From assembly GCA_963682025.1 (NCBI GenBank), contig OY821518.1:145826731-145890730 (forward strand): a stretch of DNA of 64,000 nt, written 5' to 3'. The position numbers were made by a program, and so were the translations under genes. The notes below the pieces were generated by a model, which was given only the letters and a program-made list of their open reading frames with translations, had not been told where the DNA came from and did no database searches. The stretch comes from Cordilura impudica. Its lineage: Eukaryota > Arthropoda > Insecta > Diptera > Scathophagidae. This document shows positions 45,727 to 57,039 of this stretch, piece by piece; the stretch's first letter is position 1; every line of letters begins with the position of its first letter.

Positions 45727-46560
45727 TATATAGGCTTATGCTACCATGCCTAAAAATTTACCTGTTCGCTGCATACATATGGATTTAGGCTGAATTATGC
45801 AATTTTGATATAATGCTCGTGTCTAAATAAGATTTGTTCCTACCTGGAGGGACCATAAGTCAATATTGTTCTTGACCATTTGTACTCCAAAGTAATTTTT
45901 AAGTGAGTAGTTTTTTGTGCATCCTGTATCTGTTACAGAATATTGGGAGTAGACTTTGGCAGAAGCTCACAGGTAGACAACCACTTAAAATGCAATTTTC
46001 AAACTATTAGATCAAACTACTGTCAGTCAAAACATGTAAGGTATGCACGCCATACAATTTCTGCAACCATGTCTTTTTAAACTTTTTTACCTCTAGAAGC
46101 CAAACGGGTCCGTACAGGCAGATAAAACCTTTTGAATTATGTAAAGAAATAATCATGTTTTGCAAATATGGCAAATATAGAAAAATATAGATTTTTTTTA
46201 TTTTCCGTCAAATTTGAAAAATAGTGAAAAACGGATAGTTTTTAAATAGTGATTTACCAGGAGAAACACAAAGCAAACAGTTGACTTTTTTTATCATTAT
46301 ACATTTAATAAATACATCAATCAATGCAAATAAAAAATAAGGCGATTCGTTATCTATTTTTCGTGATATTACACCTGAAATCGCAACAAATTGACTAAAA
46401 ATTGTGTGTTTTTTTGAAAACCGAAAGTCGGTCAACTTTGGACGGTTATATCTTCTAACCTAAAAATGTGATATTATTAAGAGTAGCATATTTGAAATCG
46501 TTGAAAAGTTTCCCATAACATGGGTTTATTCAAAACTTCGTCGGCGCACATGAAAATTTT

Positions 46561-46599
46561 GATTTTTGCAACCTCGTTCGCTCTACGGGCGCCACTGTG
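46561..46599 (-). repeat. Transib right terminus, RSS-like
   Basis: Read inward on the minus strand: CACAGTG (46599-46593), a 23-bp spacer, then GCAAAAATC (46569-46561). It shares CACAGTGGCGCC and TTGCAAAAATCA with the left end. The transposase gene is transcribed inward from this end. Confidence 0.92.
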
Positions 46600-46754
46600 C
46601 GACGGTTTGATTTTTCCAGTTTAGGGAAAACATGTATGTTGTATGTATGTCACCTTACATATGGTTACCCCAACAATATGATCATCAATTTAATATGCAG
46701 AAGGTGTCGATGTTATTAATTAATTTAGTATTTAGTTTTTAACGAATGTTTTTT

Positions 46755-47602
46755 TTATACCCTCCACTCCAGTGTGCAGAGGGTATATATAAGTTTGTCA
46801 TTCCGTTTGTAATAATTAGAAAAAAAAATTTGGACCCCATAAAATATATATATTTGTGATCCTTATAACAACCGGAGTTGATATAGCGATGTCCGTCTGT
46901 CCGTCTGTCCGTCTGTCCGTCTGTGGAAATCACGATGACGGCATCAATCGGGCAGCTAGGGTGCTCGTTGGCATAAAAAATGATTCATTAATATCCTGAA
47001 AAGTTTGCTATTTAAAATCGTCCAAATCGGTCAATTAGGGCCCGAGATTTGAATGAAGAACTAAAAAAAGTCTTGAAAAAATATAATTTTCTATGTTGTT
47101 CTTGTCACGATCACGCCCTCAATAGGATAGCTAGGGTGATAATTTTTAGTGAGAATGATTCACCAAATTCATGGGAAGATTTCTACTTCAAAAATCATTA
47201 AAATCGGTGGAACAGGTCCAGGTAAATCTATGAAAAATTAAAAAAAAAAAATGAAAAACATGATGTTTCCATATTGTTCCTGTTGTTATTCTAAATGTTG
47301 CATTGTTGTCATAGCTGGACTTGTTGTTTTTGTGGTCGTTGTGGTAATAATATAATAAAAACAAACCCTTTGTACATTTTTTTGTGAACTCTGGTAGAAA
47401 ATTTTAAAAGTTTCCATTGTTTTGGCATCACTAAAAAAATTTGTTAGATCATTTCTGTCATTGCCACGAGCCTGCATGCAAAATTTCAGATCGATTGGCT
47501 CACGGGAAAGGGGCTAAAAATCGATCCAAAATTTTGTCGACAAGCAGACACTACCAGTTAATATAAAGGCAGTAAGTAAAGGGAGTAAAAGTTCACCAAT
47601 AA
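46755..47602 (+). mobile_element. INE-1/DINE-1-like element, subfamily B, copy 1
   Basis: Starts TTATACCCTCCACTCCAGTG...CAGAGGGTATA, a hairpin. It then has 'gtttgtaataattag', 'gatccttataacaaccggagttgatatagcgat' and a (GTCCGTCT)n tract (46890-46923). The order matches the Drosophila INE-1/mini-me core (a TATATAT run, 'gatc', 'gagtcgat', and GTCCGTCTG repeats). About 90-95% similar by eye to 50553-51373. Confidence 0.8.
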
Positions 47603-49479
47603 TTTAAAAAACAAATTTTTATGTATTAATTTATTTAAAGAAAAAAATAATTAAATGAAATAGTAATAATAATAAAAAAAATAATATACAATACAAAAAA
47701 AAAAGAATATATAAATAAAATAAAATAAAGATAAATGCATTCATAGCATTATAATACATATAAAAGGTCAATGTTTTCTAACCGTAACCGTAACGAGTCA
47801 GTTGTTTTTTTTTACATGAAAATCATTTGAAACAGTTACCGAACGTAACCGGAACGTCCCAATACGTTTCATGTGAAAAAAAGGCTGACACGTTATGTAA
47901 CAGTTACATGTCGCTAACTTTTTCTTTACACAGGCTACTGCTTTTGCAGCCAACTTCAAGTCTATTTATATAGTTTCGTAAGCATAACTGATAAAATTGT
48001 TTCTATTATTTTTTGCTGTAAGTAATAAATTATAAATATACTGAATTTGCAAACTAAAATGGATACATATATTGGAGGTGCTTTAATACAAAAGAGTTAA
48101 CGAAACAAAATCAAAAAAAAAAAAAAACAACTCTACAACATCAACAATGGCAGTCATATGTTCTTCAAATAGAAAAAAAACTGCAAGTGTGTTTTGTTGG
48201 CTACAAAACAAAAATAGTGTTGACAATATAACAAAATATGTAAAAGAAGTTAGTGCTATGAAATATTTTATTTTGTTTAAAAAAAAAATCGCAAAATGAA
48301 AGGCTATAATTCCATTAATAATCAAAAGGCGTTAAACTAATTTATTTATTTTTACGTTGTACTAATGCATTTTAAATAAGTAAAAGTAATTGTATATTTA
48401 AATAAAAATGCATTTGTATTATATGTTGCTGTCGTATTCAGAAAAATCAAGTAGCTGACTATACGACTACAAATGCTGCTGCCAGCAGTCGTCTATGTGT
48501 TTCATTCATGATGTTGCATTTTTTTGCGAGCAATACTTACATATATTCTAAATAAAGAAATAATAGTTCTTTTCATACTGCGAAATCTATACAAATATAT
48601 GTATGTACAAATACTATATGTCAAATTTCAAATTTGCAATAATTGATACATTTTTGAAAGAAAATTGTATAATATGAAATGTCTTTAATTTATTTCATAG
48701 AAAACAATTTTTTGAGGTGCGTGGATTTTCCATATTTACTGTTTTACTATTTTCGTAATGAGGTTAAATGAGTTTAAAAGAATTTAAAATATTTGAAAAT
48801 ATTAGGTGAGGATCGTCAAGATGTAATATACGATCGGTCTAAAACTTTTCACTTAGAGCCACAGTTAAATTCGAAACAACAAAAACCCATATATTTTGTG
48901 CATAAAGTTTAACATTAAATGTGCTTTTCTAAAATGTCTATATATTTTTTCTCATTCATTTCTGACCATCTTCAATGTAAATTTACCAAAGTTTTTTTTA
49001 TTGCAATATGTATATAAAACTTAAAAATTTAATATTTTTTATTGTGTATTAACTTATTATTCTGCGATTTTCATTACATCACAAAATGTTACAAATTGGC
49101 ACTACTGTTTCAAAAACAGAAAAGTTCTAAATCAGTTGAAAACAGTTGATCTGTAAAACTGTGTGAGAAATTGTGTCAAATAAAATTACAAATATTAATA
49201 AATATAATAATACATATATATATATATATATATTTTATTAATTTTGTTAAGAATTAGCACAAAATTGATTTTCCATTTTGCATTTCATTTATAAAGAATT
49301 CTGCCATATTTTGTTAAAGGAAAAATCCATTTTTGTTATATTAAAAAAAACAGACTTGCATTTAATTTTTCCGTGACTGCCTCAATAATTGCGTAGATGC
49401 CACCACAATATTTTTTCTAATTAAATATTAACCAACATCTAACTAGAATTATGATTTATTCTGACTAAAAAGTTCCAAT
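47603..49479. other. AT-rich tail, shares blocks with 52075-52410
   Basis: TATGTATTAATTTATTTAAAG (47620) recurs at 52083. A ~140-bp block around 'aattctgccatattttgtt...gtagatgcc' (49296-49410) recurs at 52261-52375 in diverged form. These are shared parts of a larger repeat that starts with the subfamily B elements. A (TA)n run lies at 49213-49232. No gene. Confidence 0.5.
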
Positions 49480-50475
49480 TAAAAGTTATTCATCCCAATT
49501 ATGAATATTCTCAAGGAATTTCTTTCTCACGGAAAATACATTTCTCGAGAAAAAAATTCCTCCAATTATAAATTCCGCGTGAACAAAAAATGATTAACTG
49601 GCATCATCGAATTTCGAAGCCACTTGCTTTGCTTATTGACAATTTATTTTCTATTTTTTGTGTGTGTGCAAACAACCCTACAATAAATGTCCCAATAAAC
49701 ATTTTTGTTTGCTATCAACTTGAGGTGCATTTGAGATCAAATACATTTCTCAAATCTCCAACGTTAATTCTCAAATGCCCTCAATAGTTCGAATATAGTC
49801 TTCTCAACTTAAAAGGCACATTTTTTATATGGCGATTTTCATAGTTATCAAATTGAGAAATTTGTGATTCTCAACTTGATAGCAAAGAAATATTTCCAAT
49901 CGGTATCAAATGGAAGGTACGGAATTGCCATATTAAAAAATATTATACTAATTTTAGAAATGAAAACAATGTACTTTTTTTAATGTTTCAATTTAATTTC
50001 ATTATATATTTAACATTACTATGTACATATTTAACATTAAATGTACATATTATGTACATATTTTAAAATCTAGAATTAAAAATAAATGAATTAATTAGTT
50101 GTACATTTTTTGAAAAATTCGACAAAAAGCAGAAATAATTAAAAATATATCAATGATTTATTTGTACTTTTTTGGCATTTTTTAATTTAATTTATTATTT
50201 ATGACATATTTAAATAATATCTCAGACTTAACACAAATCGTATTCAAGTTGAAAAAATGTTTGGTCTCAAGTGGAGAAAAGTGTTGGATATCCAATTGAG
50301 AGTAAAAATGTTTCTCAAAGATTGGAAAAAATGTTAAGTCTCAACTTGATGTCAAGTTGAAAGCAAACAAGGAGAAAAATTGTTCAACCCAAGTTGAGAA
50401 TTACATTTGACATTAATTTAAGAACTTAACTTTTCTCCAACATTGGAGAAATAATATTTCAATGCATACTGGGGA
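49480..50475. repeat. Region dense in CTCAACTTGA/TCAAGTTGAG motifs
   Basis: About nine variants of TCAACTTGA or its inverse occur at 49709, 49803, 49847, 49871, 50241, 50264, 50289, 50340-50360 and 50387, with GCTATCAACTTGAG (49709) and CTCAACTTGATAGC (49871) as a perfect inverted pair. It ends near 'aatgcatactggggaatg' (50460). It is probably a MITE or fold-back element; the class is unknown. Confidence 0.55.
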
Positions 50476-50552
50476 ATGACCGAAACTAACACATAAACAG
50501 TTTTTTCCTATTTGAAAAACATATGACTGTCATTGTTGCTGTTGTAGAGTTG

Positions 50553-51373
50553 TTATACCCTCCACTCCAGTGTGCAGAGGGTATATATAAGTTTGTCATT
50601 CCGTTTGTAATAATTAGAAAAAAAATTTTGGACCCCATAAAATTTATATATTTGTGATCCTTATAACAACCGGAGTTGATATAGCGATGTCCGTCTGTCC
50701 GTCTGTCCGTCTGTGGAAATCACGATGACGGCATCAATCCGGCAGCTAGGGTACTCGTTGACATAAAAATGATTCACTAACATCCTGAGAAGTTTGCTAT
50801 TTAAAATCGTCCAAATCGGTCGATTAGGGCCCGAGATTTGAATGAAGAACTAAAAAAGTCTTGAAAAAAAAACAATTTTCTATGTTTTCTTGTCACGATC
50901 ACGCCCTCAATAGTGCAGCTACAGTGATCATTTTTAGTGAGAATGATTCACCAAATTCATGGAAAGATTTCTACTTCAAAAATCATTAAAATCGGTGGAA
51001 CAGGTCCAGGGAAATCTCTGAAAAATTAAAAAAAAAAATGAAAAACATGATATTTCTATATTGTTCTTGTTGTTATTCTAAATGTTGCATTGTTTTCATA
51101 GCTGGACTTGTTGTTTTTGTGGTCGTTATGGTAATAATATAACAAAAACAAACCCTTTGTACATTTCTTTATCAACTCTGGTAGAAAAATTTAAAAGTTT
51201 CCATTGTTTTGGCATCACTAAAAAAATATGTTAGATCATTTCTGTCATTGCCACAAGCCTGCGTGCAAAATTTCAGATCGATTGGGTCACGGGAAAGTGG
51301 TTAAAATCGATCCAAAATTTTTTCGACAAGCAGACACTACGAGTTAATATAAAGGGAGTAAAAATTCACCAAC
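50553..51373 (+). mobile_element. INE-1/DINE-1-like element, subfamily B, copy 2
   Basis: Starts TTATACCCTCCACTCCAGTG with the same hairpin and follows copy 1 (46755) throughout, with a shorter (GTCCGTCT)n tract (50692-50715). It continues into flanking sequence shared with copy 1 after the inverted-repeat insertion at 51423-52062. Confidence 0.8.
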
Positions 51374-51422
51374 ATCTAAAGCAAATAATGCTAAAATACC
51401 TAGTTGTTAATAAAAAAAACAA

Positions 51423-52062
51423 TTGGGCAATTCACAATGGGTAATGTATCGTTGTATCTCTTGTATCGTGTATCACTTTACAATAGTGTAAAATTGTTGT
51501 TGGTAATTATCACTGAAAAATCTGATACACGATCCAACTTCATTTGCTATGTTTAGTAAATGTTGTATATTGTATCATAACATATCACTTCCAAGTGAAT
51601 GCCAGTTTTTATGAAAAAGAAAAAACAAATACATAGAATATTATCAGCATAAATAATTATAAAATAAAATATGGCAAATAATGCAAATAACGCAAATACA
51701 TCGATAAGTTTATTTATATAAAAATTAATGTTTATATTTTTAGTATGTATTTTCTCTTTCAGTACCAACCAAAACATTTAACATTTTTTTTTTTTCATTG
51801 TAAATTAAAATGCATTGTAAATTAAAATGTTTACGTAACTAAAACTCCAGGGTATATCTCACGACCAAAAAGCAAACACTGACAAGTGTTTTCTCTTATA
51901 CAAAATAGCAGAAGCGACGAAGCGATCTTTCCTCGTTGGATCGAAAATTACTAAAGAAAGCGTTTTACAATATGAAAATACAACTGAGTGTTCACAACAA
52001 ATGATTGTATTGTGTATTTCAATACAACATACAATATACAACACCTGTTGTGAATTGCCCAA
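51423..52062. mobile_element. MITE with TTGGGCAATTCACAA termini
   Basis: TTGGGCAATTCACAA at 51423-51437 is matched by its exact inverse at 52048-52062. The 640-bp interior has no transposase. Relative to the subfamily B copy at 46755, this block is an insertion, because sequence shared by the two copies resumes just after it. The superfamily is not determined, as no clear target duplication could be read. Confidence 0.82.
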
Positions 52063-52546
52063 ATGTAAATTTAGCAAAAAAATTTATGTATTAATTTATT
52101 TAAAGAGAAAAACACAAAAATAACGTTTGATGTTGTATTTTTTGTGTGTAATATTTAAATACATACACATATTAAATAATACAAATAATGTACATATATT
52201 ATATATATGTATGTATGTATATTCATAGTAACTGCATGTTAGAAATAAATCGGTTATTTTATTTACATAAAATTCTGCAGTATTTTGTTGTGGGGAAAAT
52301 ACATTTCTTTTGTATAACAGAGTGTCACTTCATTTTGCTCAGCGTGACTATGCCACAGTAGATGCCGCCATAATTTTTGTTTGTTCTAATTAGCTTTGCA
52401 ATAGTTATTTCTATTTTAACATGAATGTTAATATTTTCAACTAGATATCATACAGAACAATGTTAAGAGTATACACGGGTTGGTCTTTTATTTCATACGT
52501 TTTTTCATTATTCTTTTACAAATATGAACATAAGTTTGGCATATTA
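52063..52546. other. AT-rich repeat tail
   Basis: Continuation of the repeat shared with 47610-49440, including a (TATG)n microsatellite near 52205. No gene. Confidence 0.45.
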
Positions 52547-53123
52547 CCCACCAATCTCACATCACACTGCAAGTTCGAAAAACTCAATTCACTCACATTT
52601 TTTTTTTACTAATACACACACATTTTCCGCAGTGGTCACACTAATGGCACCAAATTTTTCGTGCGAATAGTGGCAGACACTAACGATGATTAATGTTACC
52701 CTGTTATAAATTTAATGCAAATTTACTGGATTCTGTAAAATTGTAATTAAAGTTTTAACTTGTTAAATCTATTATAATGATTTATTTTTTGAAATGCGCA
52801 TACAAAAACGCAAGTTTGTTAATTATAGAGCATAAATATTATTAACTATTATTAAAATAATACTAATAATAATAAATGTAAACATTTTCCCTCAAACATG
52901 TGCCTGTATAATAAACTTGGTAACTCTACTTAAAATAAAATAAGAGGGAGAAGTATACAAATTTTTTCAAGTTTACGCTTCGACAACATTTTAAAAATGA
53001 GATTGCAGTCAGATGTTTGAGCATAAAATTTAATGGCGATGAATTCGACTAATTCGAACAATTTTTCGTTGATAATACGTACACAACGATTTTACAATTT
53101 CAGTGTGATGTGAGATTGGGGGG
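52547..53123. mobile_element. piggyBac-like MITE
   Basis: CCCACCAATCTCACATCACA (52547) and the inverse of the right end, CCCCCCAATCTCACATCACA, form a 23-bp inverted repeat with one mismatch. The right end is followed by TTAA (53124-53127) and the left is preceded by ATTA, a one-base decay of TTAA. A TTAA target and CCC-starting termini fit piggyBac. The 577-bp interior is non-coding. Confidence 0.78.
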
Positions 53124-53127
53124 TTAA

Positions 53128-53535
53128 CTTTTTGTTGTCTTTACAAAATAGAGTTACCGAGTTCGTCAATGAGTTTTTTGCTTACAAAACAGTTCTACAT
53201 AGTTATATAGAATTATTATTCTGCTTTACCTATAAAATATCTGATTGCGATTACATCTAATTTTTAAAAATTGTTTATAATTAATAAAGCATTATTATTC
53301 ACATAAATACAAAATTTCACTTTTTAAATTTTCCATTCAAATTTAAGAAAATATCAATTATAATAAAAACTGAAAATAAAATTTCCAATTATAAATTAGA
53401 AAATATTAATTGAGTTTCAGAAAATCATATCAAAACGTCGGAAATAATAATTTTAAATTTAGAAATATCTTTACATTTAAAAATGTTTACATTTAAAAAA
53501 AATATTGCCATTCAGGAGATATTAATAACTTTTCA
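53128..53535. other. AT-rich filler
   Basis: Nothing recognised. Confidence 0.5.
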
Positions 53536-53815
53536 GTACCGCGATTCAGTAACTTCTTTTAACGATAGTCGAATTGTAAAAAAAAAGAAAATTGCAAAAT
53601 TATCAGTAAAATTTTGAAACGATATTCGCTATTGTTAAAGTCAGCTGTTGTTGTTATCTAAACGACAACCATTTTTGTGTTGGTTATCCAATCGATAAAA
53701 ACTTAAATTTTTAGGTTGAAATGTCGTCATACATAAATAAAAATCATGATATAGTGAAAATAATTTGCTTTAATTAAAAAACTTTTTTATATAAATAAAA
53801 AAATTAAATAACATA
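53536..53815 (+). repeat. Dispersed repeat, copy 1 (see 56393)
   Basis: Begins GCGATTCAGTAACTTCTTTT and includes 'gatattcgctattgtt', 'cgacaaccatttttgtgttg' and 'catacataaataaaaatca'. It is about 85% similar by eye to 56393-56675 over 280 bp in the same orientation. No coding capacity; class unknown. Confidence 0.85.
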
Positions 53816-54339
53816 TTCAATTCATTATTTCATTTTCAAATAAATAAACAGAAATATTAGTAAAAAAAATAAAGATATTAAACATAAACATAAAATCATC
53901 CTGTCAAACACGAAGTAATTTGTTTTTTTCTATTCTTTGTGTTTTTCGCTTATTTTGACAGAGATGCCACTCCTTTACAATTTAAATAAATAGAAAAACA
54001 GATTTGTCGATATTAATTTAAATTCAATGAATTTAAGAAAACCTCAAATGATATTTAAGAATTGCTAACATAAAAATTGTTACATAAGTAAACGTAATTT
54101 TATGAGAATGTTATTTTTTATATATAAATTTTCACAATTTTTTTTGGATGAAAATTTGAAGTTTTTCAGAAAATAAAGATAACATTAAATTATTTTATTT
54201 AAAATGTTTGGGACTTTTCGTTTTTTGCGTTTTTCATCCCTAATTTGATTATTTATTATTATAAATTTATTCTCTATGTTTTCAAAATATGGCAATATTT
54301 AAAAAAAAAGTTGAGAGAGCTTTTTTTTTGGTTATTATT
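53816..54339. other. AT-rich filler
   Basis: Nothing recognised. Confidence 0.5.
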
Positions 54340-54776
54340 TTGTTACTCCATCCGACCTATATGGCCACAATGAAGAAATATTTGGCCAGTTAAAAGAAAC
54401 TATACAGCCATCTCCAATTAGCACGATTTAATGCATATAGCCACCCTACACAACCATTAACTTTGCAATGGAGGTTAGGGCGAGCTATTTAATTAGCAAA
54501 AACTAAATTAAACGAGAAGTTATGTCATATAACCGGAAACGCATGGTATATAACCAAAATGCATGCCGATCAGCAACCACGATGACCAAAAAGCAAACAC
54601 CGAAATAAATCCGAAATAATAGAAAAGAAGAAAACCAACCCAAAGAATTTGCTGAAATAATTTGGTAGTAAGTTTAACAAATTGTTTACTTTTTCATTTA
54701 CATTTATTATCAAGACTCAAACCGAGGTGGAGGGTATCAAAGATTCGGCACAGCCGAATTTAACACTCTTACTTGT
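54340..54776 (+). mobile_element. 3' end of a DINE-like element
   Basis: Ends GGTGGAGGGTATCAAAGATT, a hairpin ATTCGGCACAGCCGAAT, then TTAACACTCTTACTTG. This is the 3' end style of dipteran INE-1-like elements, whose Drosophila members end with ATTCGG...CCGAAT and CTTACTTG. It may be the far end of the element that starts at 50553, split by nested insertions. Confidence 0.65.
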
Positions 54777-55865
54777 TTTTGTTTTTTTTTAGTTTAAGGA
54801 TCTCTTTTAAGCTCCAATCATTCTTTAATCTTCAAAAAGCAGAGTCGATTCCCGTTGTTCGCTAAAAATTTTAAATTATAATTAATTAACAATTGTAATT
54901 TTGAAAATTAAGGAAAAATTGTAATCGTCGATTTTACGCAACAATAAACAAAGGAAAGTATTGTCACCTCTTTCTTAGTGAAAAAAAGGAGATACCTTTT
55001 ATAATTTTATTTTTTTTTTTTTATTTTAATTGGTGCGTTCCAGACATCCACTCAATCAACCCCCATCGTTGTTGAACATAAATATTTACTTTGAAATTTT
55101 CAGAGACGCCGCTTTTTATTTTTCGTCGTTACCCATTCAATAGATTTTAATATTGCGGATTTACCACAAATTTTTTATAAAAAAATTGTGCGGTAAGTTT
55201 CTGAAACAAATTTAAATAAAAATATTATTGTGTACATGAACAAGCAACAAAAGATTCGGCGTATCTTTTACTTCATCAGATACTCCTTGTACTAAATGGA
55301 GGGTCTCTGTATTAAACCAATGATGAGTTCAATTTACTTTGCATCGCTTAAATATTTTTCAGCCATTTTCTCTTTCAAAAGAAAATTTTATTAAATTTTA
55401 TTTTTGTTTTCACAACCTAATTTATCTACGCAATTTTATATAGAGACGTCAAGGCACTAATTACTGGATTTGTTAAATTTAATCGTGCTTCAGTTGCATA
55501 AGCATATTATATAACAAATATCTACTTCCATATTAAAAAATAAAAAAATATTATAAAACAGGGTTGGCAGGCACTAACTGAAATGACTAAAAAGTATTTA
55601 TAGTTAGAACTCAATTATAAATTAATTTTTTTTATTGATAATTAAATAATTTTTGCATCACAATTTTATTTTTTAACAAAAGTAAACAAAAAACAGCTGA
55701 ATTATCAGTTAAACAGATCAAGTTTACGAAAATGAATTGTCTCGCAAATTACAGGGGTTGTGAAAATGAATTTTCAAACAATTTTTGACAGTTGACTTGC
55801 GAAAGTAGAAAAATGCACAATTTCCAGAGTTTAAGCGTTATCATGAGTTTCCTTAATATTTCAAT
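54777..55865. other. AT-rich filler
   Basis: No gene or terminal repeat recognised. T-rich run at 55008-55024. Confidence 0.5.
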
Positions 55866-56176
55866 CCTTTGAAAGTAAGAATTCGACTAGTCCAAACGTA
55901 TATAGTTCCTGGATTTCGTACTGTTGTGAAATTTTTGCTAATAGCGACTCCTCCCACCAACGTCAACTAAATGTTGCATCCTTTAAAAATAGGAGCTATA
56001 ATTTTTATGCACAAAATTATATACTCAATAAAACCTAAAGCTATGTCTTTGCAATCTGCCAGATCGGATAGAGGAAGAAAGGTCATAATTCCTATTCCTG
56101 ACACTTACCTCAGAACAGTAATTCTTTGTGAACGGACTTTGTCTTTGGACTACATTTCCACACACATATCAGCTAA

Positions 56177-56794
56177 GGCCGAGGCCACGCAATGAGCTCA
56201 CCGATGAGGGGGAAAATTAAAACATATGAAATACTACCGAAGTGGCAACACAATGAGCGGCATATGAGCGGCATTTCTGAGCGTCTAAGCGGCGCCGCTC
56301 AGGAATAGAACTTGTTCTAATTTTTAGTTGTTTTCTGAACGGCAAAGAATATAAATGGCAAAAAAATGGCTTTTCTTTGTTTTGTCAATCTGTAGCGCGA
56401 TTCAGTAACTTCTTTTTAACGGTAATCGAATCGTTAAAAAAAGAAAACAACAAAATTATCGATTTTGGTATTCAGTAAAATTTTTAAACGATATTCGCTA
56501 TTGTTGAAGTCAGCTCTTGTTGTTATGTTAACGACAACCATTTTTGTGTTGTTTTTCAATCGATAAAAAGTTAAAAAGGTTGAAATGTAGTCATACATAA
56601 ATAAAAATCATAAAATAGTGAAAATATTTTGCTTTTATTATAAAAACTTTTTATATAAATAATAAATAATAACATTGACAATGATATTTTGACAACTAAC
56701 CGCTCACAAATGACGCTCAGTAATGAGCCACTTGCCGCTCAAACTCGGCGCTCTGCCGCTCTGCCGCTTTGCCGCTCATTGCGTGGCCCCGGCC
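56177..56794. mobile_element. PIF/Harbinger-type MITE
   Basis: GGCCGAGGCCACGCAATGAG at the left is the inverse of CTCATTGCGTGGCCCCGGCC at the right, with one mismatch. It is flanked on both sides by TAA (56174-56176 and 56795-56797), a 3-bp TWA duplication as made by PIF/Harbinger. The subterminal regions are rich in GAGCGGC/GCCGCTC repeats and far more GC-rich than the surroundings. No coding capacity. Confidence 0.85.
56393..56675 (+). repeat. Dispersed repeat, copy 2, inside the MITE
   Basis: Matches 53536-53815 in the same direction. AT-rich, it sits as a block between the two GC-rich arms of the Harbinger-type MITE, so it either inserted into it or is part of this MITE family that copy 1 has lost the arms of. 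Confidence 0.82.
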
Positions 56795-57039
56795 TAACAC
56801 GAACATAGGACTCTATAAAAAAGTTTTTGATTATTTTGCATAGTATTAATTTTGTAATTTTTATATTGTTATCTTCTTTTATTTTATTACTATAAATAAT
56901 TAATAAACTTATGTAATAAGTATATATACCCTTATAATTAATTAAGCCTCTACTTTAATTATAGCAAATTTTTTCTTGTTGTACAGGAGAGCACAATAAA
57001 TAAATAAATTATCTTATAGAACTTGGAAAAGTTAAGTTT

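Larger units (their letters stand above)
43351..46599 (-). mobile_element. Transib (RAG1-related) DNA transposon, complete length
   Basis: A 3249-bp element bounded by terminal inverted repeats that both start CACAGTGGCGCC. It is flanked on each side by CGACG (43346-43350 and 46600-46604), a 5-bp GC-rich target duplication as is usual for Transib. It contains one transposase gene on the minus strand (45726-43629) with a ~830-bp 5' region. Transib is the superfamily from which the vertebrate RAG1 recombinase core derives. Confidence 0.95.
55870..57012 (+). pseudogene. 3' end of a CR1/jockey-like non-LTR element, split by a MITE
   Basis: Plus-strand frames give a C-terminal reverse-transcriptase tail: SARSDRGRKVIIPI (56055-56095) and, one frame over, LTSEQ-stop-FFVNGLCLWTTFPHTYQLR (56105-56175). 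The latter resembles the 'FFVNGxRLWNxLP' ending of many non-LTR ORF2 proteins. The MITE at 56177-56794 cuts into this tail. The 3' UTR resumes after it and ends in AATAAATAAATAAATTA (56996-57012), a LINE-type tail. The open frame 55971-56195 is a shadow of this remnant and runs into the MITE. Confidence 0.62.

Noticed and set aside
46208..46435. 75-codon minus-strand frame upstream of the Transib transposase
   Set aside because: It could have been a first exon, but it shows no Transib-like motif and is AT-driven. Left as 5' region.
55971..56195. 74-codon frame as a small gene
   Set aside because: It reads across the tail of a retrotransposon ORF2 in the wrong frame and into a MITE.
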